DNA of 64,000 nucleotides, from contig JAPWKH010000008.1 in NCBI GenBank assembly GCA_028283605.1, positions 124,001 through 188,000 of the forward strand, read 5' to 3'. The notes below the pieces were generated by a model that saw only the letters and a list, made by a program, of their open reading frames with translations, ran no database searches and was not told where the DNA came from. Every line of letters begins with the position of its first letter. Positions within the stretch are counted from its first letter, which is position 1. The DNA is from Arachidicoccus sp. (GTDB lineage Bacteria; Bacteroidota; Bacteroidia; Chitinophagales; Chitinophagaceae). Below are positions 1 through 8,552 of the stretch, piece after piece. A program made the position numbers and the translations under genes.

Positions 1-1
1 A

Positions 2-295
2 ACTGCCGTTTCAAATGATTTAACCGGACAATATGTTTTACGGAATGGCTATGTGCAGCAAACCAAAGAACCGGTCGAAGGTTCTTGTATATTTCCTTTA
101 ATCAATCGCCAAGGATTTATATTGATGTATGATATGTATATGAAAGGCAAATATCAATTTACCTATAGCAAAGATTTAACTCATTTCAAGATAATAGATC
201 AATCTATAAGTATGGATTTTCATCCAAGGCACGGCACCGTGATACCTATTACAAAGCAGGAAACAGAACGCTTGAGAAAGGAATGGGAAAATTAA
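2..295 (+). CDS. GH43-like glycoside hydrolase, C-terminal end (partial)
   Basis: The reading frame is open from the window edge, so this is the last ~97 residues of a longer protein. The tail carries a Met-Asp-Phe-His-Pro-Arg-His-Gly-Thr segment followed by Val-Ile-Pro-Ile-Thr, and a preceding Tyr-Ser-Lys-Asp-Leu-Thr-His-Phe phrase. Both are typical of the end of the five-bladed propeller in GH43-type arabinosidases/xylosidases ('the Xth day of treatment' style repeats of the propeller are not visible in so short a piece). The catalytic residues lie upstream of the window, so activity and substrate cannot be assigned. A GTG at base 53 is in frame but is internal, since the frame is open and protein-like before it. 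Confidence 0.6.
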   Translation, partial: TAVSNDLTGQYVLRNGYVQQTKEPVEGSCIFPLINRQGFILMYDMYMKGKYQFTYSKDLTHFKIIDQSISMDFHPRHGTVIPITKQETERLRKEWEN

Positions 296-396
296 ATTTA
301 ATTATGACTTCAATATAATTGTGTAATAATTATTTAAAGACAAATACAGTTACTAATCGTTTAGAAACAGTAACCATAACGCACTGTCAGAGAGTG

Positions 397-420
397 GAAA
401 AGAACGGTTCCTTTTCTTTG
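397..420 (+). terminator. Possible intrinsic terminator after the GH43-like gene
   Basis: GAAAAG-AAC pairs with GTTCCTTTTC around a very short loop, with one bulge, and is followed by a T-rich run. It lies about 100 bases after the stop codon at 295. The stem is AT-rich and bulged, so confidence is modest. Confidence 0.35.
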
Positions 421-476
421 TTTGATCGCTTTGCAGGGAATATTCTTTTATGATCTGGTCAAATTCCCGGAAGAGC

Positions 477-674
477 TCATATTGATTGAGCTATAATAGA
501 AATATCGCCAGTACTTGCTGTAGCATTAAAATTAGGAACAAATTGAGAAAAGGTAAAATTAGAATGTGTAGGAGCATAATTAGAACCCAAACTATTATTA
601 CTCATATCCATATTAAACTCACCCGCGGGCTCATCATCATTTAATCCATCCATTTTATGCGCAGTTCCAAGTCC
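477..674 (-). pseudogene. Orphan gene-tail fragment of unknown family
   Basis: A minus-strand frame is open from just after a stop at 677-675 down to a TGA at 479-477. From the first ATG (653) it encodes 58 residues rich in Asn, Ser and Phe, with internal phrases such as Ala-Pro-Thr-His-Ser-Asn-Phe-Thr-Phe-Ser-Gln-Phe and Thr-Gly-Asp-Ile-Ser-Ile-Ile-Ala. Composition and codon use look protein-like rather than random, yet there is no full-length gene. It may be the surviving C-terminus of a larger secreted or RHS-like protein, or a very small gene. I do not recognise a family. A hairpin lies about 20 bases beyond its upstream end. Confidence 0.3.
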
Positions 675-689
675 TTAATCCTCGGTGTG

Positions 690-728
690 TGTCCGCACGA
701 ACCGAAATAAAAAGTGGTTCGTGAGACA
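690..728. repeat. Hairpin (8-bp perfect inverted repeat) in the gene-poor region 296-995
   Basis: CACGAACC (696-703) is the exact reverse complement of GGTTCGTG (716-723) around a 12-base loop. The outer TGTC/GACA (690-693, 725-728) extends the stem after a small asymmetric gap. It lies between the gene-tail fragment and gldE and has no U-tract on either side, so it is not a simple terminator. It could be a repeat end or a recombination scar. The rest of 729-995 shows no gene. Confidence 0.45.
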
Positions 729-995
729 AGAATCATGGCGGTAAGATTCCTGCATTAGCAAGAATGAGGCGCGAGTGTTTTCAATTTCATCGATTTCTAC
801 TTTCGATTTCCATTCATTTTTATTGTCATCCTCTTAAAGCCTGTTTAAGATTGTAAAGAACTTTAATGTGAATAATAAATTTCGTGTCAGTACGAACTCG
901 TTTCAGCATCTGAAAACGGATTCTATATATCAACTTTATTAATAATCTTAAACCGGATCTTAATCCAAAAAATCTGTACAAATCATCGTTCGAAT

Positions 996-2330
996 TCATT
1001 CTTCCATATCAATCACTACGCGAATTTGCTGCAATCTGTTTTTATAAATCTTTTCTATTTTAAAATTGAAATCGCCGCAATTAATTACTTCACCTTCTTT
1101 GGGTATTTCGCCGGCAAGTTCCAAAATGAGGCCTGCTAATGAATCACTGTCGCCTTTGACTACATCAAAAGTATCTGAAGGAATGCCGATAGCGCGGCAA
1201 ACATCATTGATCATTGCTTTGCCCTCAAATATGTAATTGTAGTCGTTTATTTTTTTATAGGTTTCGGTTTCTATATCGCGCTCGTCTTTTATTTCCCCGA
1301 TAATTTCTTCCTGAATATCCTGCAAAGTTACTATGCCGCTGGTTCCGCCAAATTCATCAACAACTACGGCAAAGCGTAAATGTTTTTCCTGAAATTCTTC
1401 CAGTAATTCTTCCGCCATTTTTTGTTCATGAACAAAGTAAACCGACGAGATATGTTTGTGCCAGTCATAGCCGTCTTTTTCATTAATGAAAGGCAATAAA
1501 TCTTTTACATTGATGATGCCTACCATTTTATCCATTGTTTTTTCATACACCGGCAATCTGGTAAATCTGGTTTCCCTTATTCGTTTTAAAACTTGCGTAA
1601 AGGAAGTGTTATATTCTATGCCGGATACATCGAGGCGAGACCGCATTACTTGCTTTACCGTGATTTTATTAAATTTTAAAACACCTTGTAAAATCCGCTT
1701 TTCTTCCTCCGATGCATCACGTTGCGTAAGGCTGATTGCATTGTCCAGCTCAACATTGTAGTAAGAGCCAGTATCTCTTTTGAAAAGTGCGGCTTCCAGC
1801 GAATTGGTAGTAACCAGCAACCATGCGCCCATTCTTTTAAATAAATAATATATAATCTCGGTAAGCATACCGAAATCTTTGGCGAACCTGATGTTTTCCT
1901 GCGCGGCGTATGTACGCGGCAAGGTTTCCCCTAACAAGAATATAGCCGTGAATATGATAATGACTTTCAATACAAGCATCCAACCCAAACTTACATCCAC
2001 AACGATAAGATGGTCGATGAGATAGCTGAAAGTGAATATGATGGCGAGATATAAAAACCAGTTGGCAATTTGTAAAGCATACAGCAATTCCTGCGGGCGT
2101 TCCAGTAAATCAAGAATGCGTTTATAAGCAGGTTGTGCTTTTGTTTTTATAAGATTAATATCTTTTATCCCGAAAGAAAAGAAAGCAACCTGCGAGCCTG
2201 AAACAGCAAATGAGAAGATGAATAAAATGACTAATAAAATTCCCAAAATGGTTGCCATTTTGGAATCTACCGCATCTAAATGCACTAATTGAGATGTGGA
2301 AATATTGTTGATGGTTGATATTAAAGTCAC
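996..2330 (-). CDS. gldE: GldE-like CNNM/CBS-domain membrane protein
   Basis: The 444-residue protein has an N-terminal CNNM (DUF21) membrane domain with hydrophobic segments at about 27-47, 95-115 and 120-145. A CBS pair (about 215-340) includes the Asp-Glu-Phe-Gly-Gly-Thr-Ser-Gly-Ile-Val-Thr phrase of CorC/HlyC relatives, and a CorC-type C-terminal domain occupies about 355-440. Length and domain order match the gliding-motility-associated GldE of Bacteroidota; the wider family includes Mg/Co efflux-like proteins. No other gld genes are nearby, so a motility role is inferred from the family only. The ATG at 2330 is followed by a short hydrophilic lead before the first membrane segment. It reads away from exbD, with a 96-base gap, and may be co-transcribed with it. 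Confidence 0.7.
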   Translation of the reverse strand: MTLISTINNISTSQLVHLDAVDSKMATILGILLVILFIFSFAVSGSQVAFFSFGIKDINLIKTKAQPAYKRILDLLERPQELLYALQIANWFLYLAIIFTFSYLIDHLIVVDVSLGWMLVLKVIIIFTAIFLLGETLPRTYAAQENIRFAKDFGMLTEIIYYLFKRMGAWLLVTTNSLEAALFKRDTGSYYNVELDNAISLTQRDASEEEKRILQGVLKFNKITVKQVMRSRLDVSGIEYNTSFTQVLKRIRETRFTRLPVYEKTMDKMVGIINVKDLLPFINEKDGYDWHKHISSVYFVHEQKMAEELLEEFQEKHLRFAVVVDEFGGTSGIVTLQDIQEEIIGEIKDERDIETETYKKINDYNYIFEGKAMINDVCRAIGIPSDTFDVVKGDSDSLAGLILELAGEIPKEGEVINCGDFNFKIEKIYKNRLQQIRVVIDMEE

Positions 2331-2426
2331 AGGAGCCTGAAATTTGAAAATTGAAGATAAAAAATATGCAGTAAATCTTCGAATAATTCAAAGTATATTT
2401 TTTGCCATGAGGAAAATTTGAGCCGA

Positions 2427-2828
2427 TTATTGCACATTCGCTACCACTCTCGCGCCGGCGCGCTTTGCAGATTGCATTATTTTAAATACTTCGCCGTAAT
2501 AGGAAACCGTATCTGCATTAATCACCACAGATGGCGTATCGGAAAGATTTCTTAATTTATTTACTTCCGTGATCAGCAATGTATCCAACTGATTGATATC
2601 GGATACCTGACTTTGTCCTATATATATTTTCTGGTCTTTATCGATGGATACTACAATATTTTGTTTTGCCTTAGTATCTTTTTGCCCTTTAGGGTTATTT
2701 ACTTTAATTACATTCGGGTTGGCAAGTGTGGAAACGATCAGAAAAAACAACAGCAATATAAACAAGATATCGTTCAACGATCCTGTATATACTTCCGGCC
2801 TTTCTCTTAATCGTTTTCTAATGTTCAT
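2427..2828 (-). CDS. exbD: ExbD/TolR-type biopolymer transport protein
   Basis: This 133-residue protein has one membrane helix near the N-terminus (about 17-38). A conserved-type Asp sits at the start of the helix (Ser-Leu-Asn-Asp-Ile), followed by a periplasmic domain. That layout is standard for ExbD/TolR, the partner of ExbB/TolQ in proton-driven energy transfer to TonB or the envelope. The periplasmic part ends with a Val-Val-Ile-Asn-Ala-Asp-x-x-Val phrase and an Ala-Lys-Arg-Ala-Gly segment seen in the family. It follows exbB on the same strand with an 87-base gap. The many TonB-dependent receptors in this window are plausible clients, although the tonB gene is not here. Confidence 0.85.
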   Translation of the reverse strand: MNIRKRLRERPEVYTGSLNDILFILLLFFLIVSTLANPNVIKVNNPKGQKDTKAKQNIVVSIDKDQKIYIGQSQVSDINQLDTLLITEVNKLRNLSDTPSVVINADTVSYYGEVFKIMQSAKRAGARVVANVQ

Positions 2829-2915
2829 TTTTAAATTAAGAATTGTTGAGTGTAAGTAATGATTTGTAATTAATGTATAACATCGAATTATTAAATACTA
2901 ATTTTTAATTATTAA

Positions 2916-3605
2916 TTATTTCGTCGGCTCTTGTAAAATATCAATAAATTCCGTTGAAGCCACTTCCATTTTATTTGCAGTTTTATCTACTTGTGTGGAA
3001 AGATAATTATGCATAATATACGCAACCAAACCAATTACCAAACCTGTTCCCGATGTAATCATTTTTACATAAATCCCTCCTGCAATAGTGCTTAATTCAA
3101 ATTGGCCTGTGCTGTTAATTTCGAAGAACAGCTGAATCATTCCTACAATCGTACCGAGAAAGCCAAACATAGGCGCAATGCCCGCTACAAGAGATAATAT
3201 ATTCAGGTTGCGCTCCAGTTTATACAATTCCTGACGGCCAACACTTTCCATGCTTTTTTCGATAACATCGATGGGTTTTCCAATTCTTTTTAATCCTTTA
3301 TCAATAATTCTTGCTACCGGTGTAGTTGTGTTTTTGGCCAAACTTTTTGCAGCAGCAAGATTGTTCGAATGTATGTTATCGCGAATCATATTCATAAAGT
3401 TCGGATCGATACGTGATGCTTTACGAATAGCGATGAGCCTTTCAAAGAAAATGAATATGGCGATGAACAACAGCAAATACAACGGATACATTATAACGCC
3501 GCCTTTGCCCAATAAGCCCCACAGAGAAATTTTTGAAACTGCCTGCTGAGCCGTTTGTGCACCATGTGTGATTGCCGTGTCTGCAACTTGCAATAAAAAA
3601 CTCAT
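2916..3605 (-). CDS. exbB: ExbB/TolQ/MotA-type proton channel protein
   Basis: The protein has 229 residues from the ATG at 3605. The frame continues upstream to 3695, but the extra 30 residues are Phe/Tyr/Leu-rich and overlap the hairpin region after secA, so the internal start is preferred. It has three hydrophobic segments. The two C-terminal ones contain the family pattern Gly-Ile-Ala-Pro-Met-x-Gly-Phe-Leu-Gly-Thr-Val-x-Gly-Met and a later Ile-Thr-Ser-Gly-Thr-Gly-Leu-Val-Ile-Gly-Leu. It forms the inner-membrane pentamer with ExbD, whose gene follows directly. The pair powers TonB-dependent uptake or a Tol-like system; sequence alone does not say which. Confidence 0.85.
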   Translation of the reverse strand: MSFLLQVADTAITHGAQTAQQAVSKISLWGLLGKGGVIMYPLYLLLFIAIFIFFERLIAIRKASRIDPNFMNMIRDNIHSNNLAAAKSLAKNTTTPVARIIDKGLKRIGKPIDVIEKSMESVGRQELYKLERNLNILSLVAGIAPMFGFLGTIVGMIQLFFEINSTGQFELSTIAGGIYVKMITSGTGLVIGLVAYIMHNYLSTQVDKTANKMEVASTEFIDILQEPTK

Positions 3606-3671
3606 GAATAATGATTTACAGCTAAAATAATAATTGAGCAGGTAGAAAAATGTTAATGTGTATAAATTTGC

Positions 3672-3723
3672 CGAAAAATAGAAAGAAATGAACATTTATA
3701 CTTCTAATATTCATTTCTTTCTA
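3672..3723 (-). terminator. Intrinsic terminator downstream of secA
   Basis: TAGAAAGAAATGAA (3679-3692) and TTCATTTCTTTCTA (3710-3723) are perfect 14-bp reverse complements with a 17-base loop. On the minus strand the stem is followed by a T run (TATTTTTC). It sits 24 bases past the secA stop and before the preferred exbB start, separating the two transcription units. Confidence 0.75.
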
Positions 3724-3747
3724 CAAAATTTTCTATAATAAATTCAA

Positions 3748-6700
3748 TTATGCATCTTTACCGTGGCAGTTCTTGTATTTCTTTCCGCTGCCGCAAGGAC
3801 AAGGATCGTTGCGCCCCACTTTCGGGCCTACAACAACCGGCTGTTGCTTCACGGGTGTAGGATCGTAATAATCGTTTTCGTTTGCCGCATAATCATTTCC
3901 TGCTGCATCTATTTCGTCTTTATTCTCACGCATGCGGCTCATGTCCGTTCTGCCGGTGCGCTTCGCTTCCTGTACTTGACCGTTTTGCTGCGCCTCTACA
4001 GGAATCTGAGAATGAGTAAGGAAAGTAACAATTTCTACATTCACTTCACGATTCATCTTTGCAAATAAGCCGAACGCTTCCTGCTTGTAAATGACCAACG
4101 GATCTTTTTGCTCATACTGTACAGTGCGTACACTTTGCTTTAAATCGTCCATCGCGCGTAAATGTTCTTTCCACGCATCGTCGATAAAACCAAGCATTAA
4201 TGTTTTTTCCAAAGCATTTACCAATTCAATTCCTCCGGTATCCAAAGTTTTTTGCATGTTTGCTACAACTTGCAATGCTTTGCGCCCGTCTGCAAAAGGT
4301 ACTACTACGTTTTCAATATGTGCACCTTGTACCTGACGGATATTTTGGAAAACAGGCAATGCATTTTTAGCAATTTCTTCCTTATGTTTTTGATAATTTT
4401 CGGAAGTTTCGTTGTATAATTTTTCTGCTAATTGCGGTACGTTATTCTTCTGAAACTCGTCTTCCGTAATTTTTGTATCTAATGCCAGATGAACAATACA
4501 GTTCAACTTAAAATTTTCGTAATCGTTTATTTCTTTATGATTGGCAACAATAGATTCTGCAACAGAATAAAACGCATTATCAATATCCAAAGCCAAACGT
4601 TCTCCGAACAAAGCATGATTTCTTTTTGTATAAATCACAGTGCGTTGTTTGTTCATCACATCATCGTATTCAAGCAAATGCTTACGAATACCGAAGTTGT
4701 TTTCTTCCACTTTCTTTTGCGCACGCTCAATAGATTTGGTAATCATACCGCTTTCGATAGCTTCGCCTTCTTTATAACCGGCAAAACTCATCACTTTAGC
4801 GATGCGCTCGCTGCCGAACATACGCATCAAATCATCTTCCAAAGAAACATAGAAAAGCGAAGAACCGGGATCTCCCTGACGCCCGGCACGGCCACGCAAC
4901 TGCAAATCCACGCGGCGGCTGTCGTGCCTTTCCGTACCGATGATAGCCAAACCGCCTGCGTCTTTTACGCCTTCGCCTAATTTAATATCCGTACCGCGTC
5001 CGGCCATATTTGTTGCAATCGTAACCGCACCTCTCAAACCAGCTTCCGCAACCACCTGCGCTTCTCTGGCATGCTGCTTTGCGTTTAATACATTGTGCGG
5101 AATTTGTTTTTGGCGCAACATGCGGCTAAGCAATTCGCTGATTTCCACAGAAGTTGTCCCTACTAAAACAGGCCGGCCGGCATTGCGGTATTCTTCAATT
5201 TTATTGATAACAGCGCCGTATTTTTCACGTTTGGTTTTATATACCAAATCGTGCTGATCCTGGCGTGTAACCGGCACATTTGTAGGAATGTTTACAACAT
5301 CTAATTTATATATCTGCCAGAACTCTGCAGCTTCAGTTTCTGCAGTTCCCGTCATACCGCAAAGTTTGTGGTACATACGGAAATAATTTTGCAAAGTAAC
5401 CGTTGCATAAGTTTGTGTGGAAGCCTCTATTTTTACATTTTCTTTCGCTTCCAAAGCCTGATGCAATCCGTCGGAATATCGGCGGCCTTCCATAATACGG
5501 CCGGTTTGTTCGTCTACTATTTTTACCTGTCCGTCAATTACCACATATTCATCATCGCGGTCAAACAAAGTATAGGCTTTGAGCAATTGCTGAACAGTAT
5601 GAATACGTTCCGTCTTAGCGCTGTATTCATTAAAAAGCTTTTCTTTCAATTCCAGTTTTTCTTCTGGAGAAAGCGTATCGTCTTTATCTACTTTTGCCAG
5701 ATTAGTAGCAATATCCGGCAGAACGAAGAAATCCGGGTCTTCGTTCATTCCCGTAATAGTTTTAATTCCTTTATCTGTTAAATCTACCTGATTATTTTTT
5801 TCATCTATATAAAAAAGCAATTCGGCATCAGCTTTCGGCATTTCGCGTTGTTGGTCTGCCAAGTGATGATTTTCTATTTTTTGGAGAATCTGCCGCATGC
5901 CCGGCTCGCTCAAAAATTTAATCAGACTACCGGTTTTCGGCATACCGCGATGTGCACGAAAAAGCGCTAAGCCCCCACCGCCTTCTTTGGCATCATCATT
6001 GCCTTCGGCAATTTTCTTTTTGGCTTCTACAAGAAAGTTGTTTACCAATTGTTTTTGCTTGGCAACAAGTGAAGCTACTCTGTCTTTAAATTCAAAAAAC
6101 AACTGTGTGGACGTGTCTTTTCCTACCGGGCCGGAAATGATCAATGGCGTACGCGCATCGTCGATCAACACGCTGTCCACTTCATCGACCATTGCGTAAT
6201 GATGTTTGCGCTGCACCATTTCCTCAGGCGAATGCACCATATTATCGCGGAGATAATCAAAACCAAATTCATTATTGGTTCCGTAAGTAATATCGGCAAG
6301 ATAAGCGTTGCGGCGAGCAGGCGAATTGGGCTGATGCTTATCAATACAATCAACTTTCAAACCAAGCCATTCGTATATCGGGCCATTCCATTCGCTGTCG
6401 CGACGAGCCAAATAATCGTTTACCGTAACGATATGAACGCCTTCGCCGGCAAGTGCATTTAAGTATGCGGGCAAAGTAGAAACGAGCGTTTTACCTTCAC
6501 CGGTTGCCATTTCGGCAATTTTTCCCTGATGCAACACGATACCGCCTATCAACTGCACATCGTAATGCAACATGCTCCAGGAAACCTTCATTCCGGCTGC
6601 TTCCCAGGCAGTATTGTAAGTAACGGTTTCACCATCTACAAGGATATAATTTTTCTTAACGGCCAGTTCCCGATCAAGATCGGTCACTTTGGAAATAATC

Positions 6701-7080
6701 TGATCGTTTTCCTTAAAGCGGCGTGCCGTTTCTTTTATTACTGCGAAAGCTTCGGGTAAAAGTTTGTCGAGGATTTCTTCAATCTTTTTGTCGCGCTCTT
6801 TTCCCAATTCATCCACATCGTGGTAAATAGAATCGCGACCTGCCATATCGCTTACAGGCAAAGCCTCAGCTTCTGATTTAAGGGATTGAATTTTATCATC
6901 AATTTCTTTCAGATAATCCTTTATGCGGGACTTAAACTCAGCCGTTTTGGCACGCAGCTCATCATTCGAAAGCGTATTGTATTGTTCGTAATATTCGTTT
7001 ATCTGTTTTACAATCGGTTGAAGTATTTTAATATCTTTTTCCGATTTGTTGCCGCCGAGCAGCTTGCTTAAGAAACCCAT
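3748..7080 (-). CDS. secA: Preprotein translocase ATPase SecA
   Basis: The 1110-residue SecA is the motor that drives unfolded preproteins through SecYEG at the inner membrane. Visible landmarks are the Walker A Ala-Thr-Gly-Glu-Gly-Lys-Thr (about residue 195), a DEAD-box-like Asp-Glu-Val-Asp segment, and the helicase motif Gly-Thr-Thr-Ser-Val-Glu. The arginine-finger region reads Gln-x-x-Gly-Arg-Ala-Gly-Arg-Gln-Gly, and the C-terminal zinc-binding SEC-C motif reads Asp-Pro-Cys-Pro-Cys-Gly-Ser-Gly with a later Cys-His. It is longer than the ~900-residue proteobacterial protein, as is normal in Bacteroidota, which carry insertions in the nucleotide-binding domain. A -7 box at 7192-7185 is a likely promoter, and a strong hairpin follows the gene. 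Confidence 0.97.
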   Translation of the reverse strand: MGFLSKLLGGNKSEKDIKILQPIVKQINEYYEQYNTLSNDELRAKTAEFKSRIKDYLKEIDDKIQSLKSEAEALPVSDMAGRDSIYHDVDELGKERDKKIEEILDKLLPEAFAVIKETARRFKENDQIISKVTDLDRELAVKKNYILVDGETVTYNTAWEAAGMKVSWSMLHYDVQLIGGIVLHQGKIAEMATGEGKTLVSTLPAYLNALAGEGVHIVTVNDYLARRDSEWNGPIYEWLGLKVDCIDKHQPNSPARRNAYLADITYGTNNEFGFDYLRDNMVHSPEEMVQRKHHYAMVDEVDSVLIDDARTPLIISGPVGKDTSTQLFFEFKDRVASLVAKQKQLVNNFLVEAKKKIAEGNDDAKEGGGGLALFRAHRGMPKTGSLIKFLSEPGMRQILQKIENHHLADQQREMPKADAELLFYIDEKNNQVDLTDKGIKTITGMNEDPDFFVLPDIATNLAKVDKDDTLSPEEKLELKEKLFNEYSAKTERIHTVQQLLKAYTLFDRDDEYVVIDGQVKIVDEQTGRIMEGRRYSDGLHQALEAKENVKIEASTQTYATVTLQNYFRMYHKLCGMTGTAETEAAEFWQIYKLDVVNIPTNVPVTRQDQHDLVYKTKREKYGAVINKIEEYRNAGRPVLVGTTSVEISELLSRMLRQKQIPHNVLNAKQHAREAQVVAEAGLRGAVTIATNMAGRGTDIKLGEGVKDAGGLAIIGTERHDSRRVDLQLRGRAGRQGDPGSSLFYVSLEDDLMRMFGSERIAKVMSFAGYKEGEAIESGMITKSIERAQKKVEENNFGIRKHLLEYDDVMNKQRTVIYTKRNHALFGERLALDIDNAFYSVAESIVANHKEINDYENFKLNCIVHLALDTKITEDEFQKNNVPQLAEKLYNETSENYQKHKEEIAKNALPVFQNIRQVQGAHIENVVVPFADGRKALQVVANMQKTLDTGGIELVNALEKTLMLGFIDDAWKEHLRAMDDLKQSVRTVQYEQKDPLVIYKQEAFGLFAKMNREVNVEIVTFLTHSQIPVEAQQNGQVQEAKRTGRTDMSRMRENKDEIDAAGNDYAANENDYYDPTPVKQQPVVVGPKVGRNDPCPCGSGKKYKNCHGKDA

Positions 7081-7184
7081 TATTTCTTTATTTTAAAAAA
7101 TATTCTTATATAATACTATTCGTAATTTTCAGTCAAAAACCATACAGAAATATTTCAATGGTCAAATTGACAGATTTAAGTGGG

Positions 7185-7192
7185 CAAATGTA
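7185..7192 (-). promoter_or_regulatory. Candidate -7 element for secA
   Basis: On the minus strand the bases read TACATTTG, an exact match to the Bacteroidota -7 consensus TAnnTTTG, about 105 bases before the secA ATG. The expected -33 TTG/TTTG is weak. The rest of the gap 7193-7399 shows an imperfect AT-rich hairpin at about 7337-7371 but no recognisable gene. Confidence 0.45.
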
Positions 7193-7399
7193 GGGAAATT
7201 AGTCGGAAGAAGGAAGTGTGAAAGCTAATTAGGTGGTGCGAGAAGAAGTATAACTATTTTTTCATTCATTTCTTTCTTGCTATATTTTTAATAAACTGCT
7301 TTTGCTTTCTCAAGTTTTTCAGCGAACAATATTTTCTCCCCATATTTTCGCGTTTCTTGCGAGAAAATATTCATCATCTTATCCAATCTCAATGCCCAT

Positions 7400-7921
7400 C
7401 TACTCGCCTTTGTATTTATCGGACAATGCTTTAAATATCTGCGCCATTTCATTTTCTAAATATGGAACAAGTTTAACTATCACTACATCTTTCTCATCTT
7501 TGGCCGGCTCTTCCAAATCGGCAAACTGACTTTTCAATAAACTTGGCGGCATAAAATGGCTGCTTCTATTTTCGACCCATTTATGAATTAAATCATAAGA
7601 ACCTTTTAGATAAATGAATAAAATATTATCGATGCTTTTTCGCAAAACAGCTCTGTATTTGATTTTGAGTGCAGAACAAGAAACGACACAATCTTTTCCT
7701 TCGGTCGTTATTTGCTCAATAAGAGCATGTATTTTTTTCAGCCATCCTTCACGGTCTTCATCGTTTAGAGGAATGCCGTGTTCCATTTTATCAATATTTT
7801 CTTTCGGGTGCAAACTGTCGCCTTCAATAAACAGCGCATTCATTTTTTGTGCAACCGCCGCCGCAACGGTAGATTTTCCACTGCCCGAAACGCCCATGAC
7901 GATGACACATTTCCCTTGCAT
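7400..7921 (-). CDS. gntK: Gluconokinase
   Basis: This 173-residue P-loop kinase has Gly-Val-Ser-Gly-Ser-Gly-Lys-Ser at residues 10-17. The gluconokinase signature follows, with Gly-Asp-x-Leu-His-Pro, a Gly-Ile-Pro-Leu-Asn-Asp-Glu-Asp-Arg stretch, and Arg-x-x-His-Phe-Met-Pro-x-x-Leu-Leu-x-Ser-Gln-Phe. It phosphorylates D-gluconate to 6-phosphogluconate in the cytoplasm, feeding the pentose phosphate or Entner-Doudoroff pathway. Length is normal for the GntK/IdnK family. It stands alone; no gluconate transporter or dehydratase is adjacent. Confidence 0.93.
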   Translation of the reverse strand: MQGKCVIVMGVSGSGKSTVAAAVAQKMNALFIEGDSLHPKENIDKMEHGIPLNDEDREGWLKKIHALIEQITTEGKDCVVSCSALKIKYRAVLRKSIDNILFIYLKGSYDLIHKWVENRSSHFMPPSLLKSQFADLEEPAKDEKDVVIVKLVPYLENEMAQIFKALSDKYKGE

Positions 7922-8050
7922 TTAAACAAATATTAATACAAACAAAGATATTGAGTGAATATAATAAAAACGTTTCTTTGTGTGGTGAAATATGAAGCGG
8001 AAAAATGTTTATTGGATTTAAAATAAATATTAATGTAGACTTTACAAATA

Positions 8051-8504
8051 AAACCACATAGAGACATAGCATGATAACGAAAAAATATCTGGATAAGCTT
8101 ACCTATGAAGTTATTGGAAGTGCCATTGAAGTACATAAGTTTATGGGTAGTGGATTATTAGAAAGCGTTTATCATAAATGCCTAAAAGAAGAATTAGGAC
8201 ATAGGAAAATAAATTTTCAAACAGAGATGAGCGTCCCTGTGATGTATAAAAATAAAATCCTTGATATAGATTTTAGATGCGACTTTTTTATAGAACAATG
8301 TATTGTCGTTGAATTGAAAGCCGTGCAGGAAATGGTTCATGCTTTTGAAGCGCAGCTTCTAACTTATATGAAACTTTTAAAAGCGCCGAAAGGTATTCTT
8401 ATTAATTTCAATTGTTCAAATATTTTCAAGGAAGGGCAAAAAACTTATGTCAATGAGTATTTCAAGGGTTTGCCTGAATGTTAGACTATGTTTCTATGTG
8501 GTTT
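8051..8504. repeat. Inverted-repeat-bounded GxxExxY cassette
   Basis: The left repeat AAACCACATAGAGACATAG (8051-8069) is the reverse complement of the right repeat CTATGTTTCTATGTGGTTT (8486-8504) at 18 of 19 positions. The left copy ends one base before the start codon (8071), and the right copy begins one base after the stop codon (8482-8484), so the repeats bracket exactly one gene. A degenerate half-copy in the right-hand orientation (GTTTCTTTGTGTGGTGAAA) lies at 7972-7990. There is no transposase and I see no clear target-site duplication. A mobile or mobilised single-gene unit is an inference. The repeats could also form a long-range mRNA stem or act as paired terminators. Confidence 0.7.
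8071..8484 (+). CDS. GxxExxY family protein (PD-(D/E)XK-like)
   Basis: This 137-residue protein has the family-defining Gly-Ser-Gly-Leu-Leu-Glu-Ser-Val-Tyr motif at about residues 27-35. An Asp-Phe-Phe-Ile core strand and a Val-Val-Glu-Leu-Lys-Ala-Val strand follow. The Glu-x-Lys there resembles the catalytic triad of the PD-(D/E)XK nuclease fold, to which this family is usually related. Biochemical function is unknown. It is a complete single-domain protein between gntK and argH, two unrelated housekeeping genes, and is immediately flanked by inverted repeats, which suggests insertion as a unit. Confidence 0.85.
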   Translation: MITKKYLDKLTYEVIGSAIEVHKFMGSGLLESVYHKCLKEELGHRKINFQTEMSVPVMYKNKILDIDFRCDFFIEQCIVVELKAVQEMVHAFEAQLLTYMKLLKAPKGILINFNCSNIFKEGQKTYVNEYFKGLPEC

Positions 8505-8552
8505 GAATTAAGCAATTATAATTAAACGTATAAATCCAATCAATATTTACGA

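Noticed and set aside
839-858. GCCTGTTTAAGATTGTAAAG resembling an IS5-like terminal repeat
   Set aside because: No partner repeat, no transposase frame and no target duplication were found nearby.
4489-4980. 163-residue plus-strand frame opposite secA
   Set aside because: It is antisense to well-conserved secA codons and has no family features; a shadow frame.
7265-7277. 13-mer TTCATTTCTTTCT also present in the secA terminator stem at about 3710
   Set aside because: Two copies of an AT-rich 13-mer in 64 kb are expected by chance, and the second copy is not in a hairpin.
7337-7371. Palindrome-like AT-rich stretch with a short ORF downstream of gntK
   Set aside because: The stem has a bulge and the frame of about 29 residues has no family signal, so no gene is claimed.
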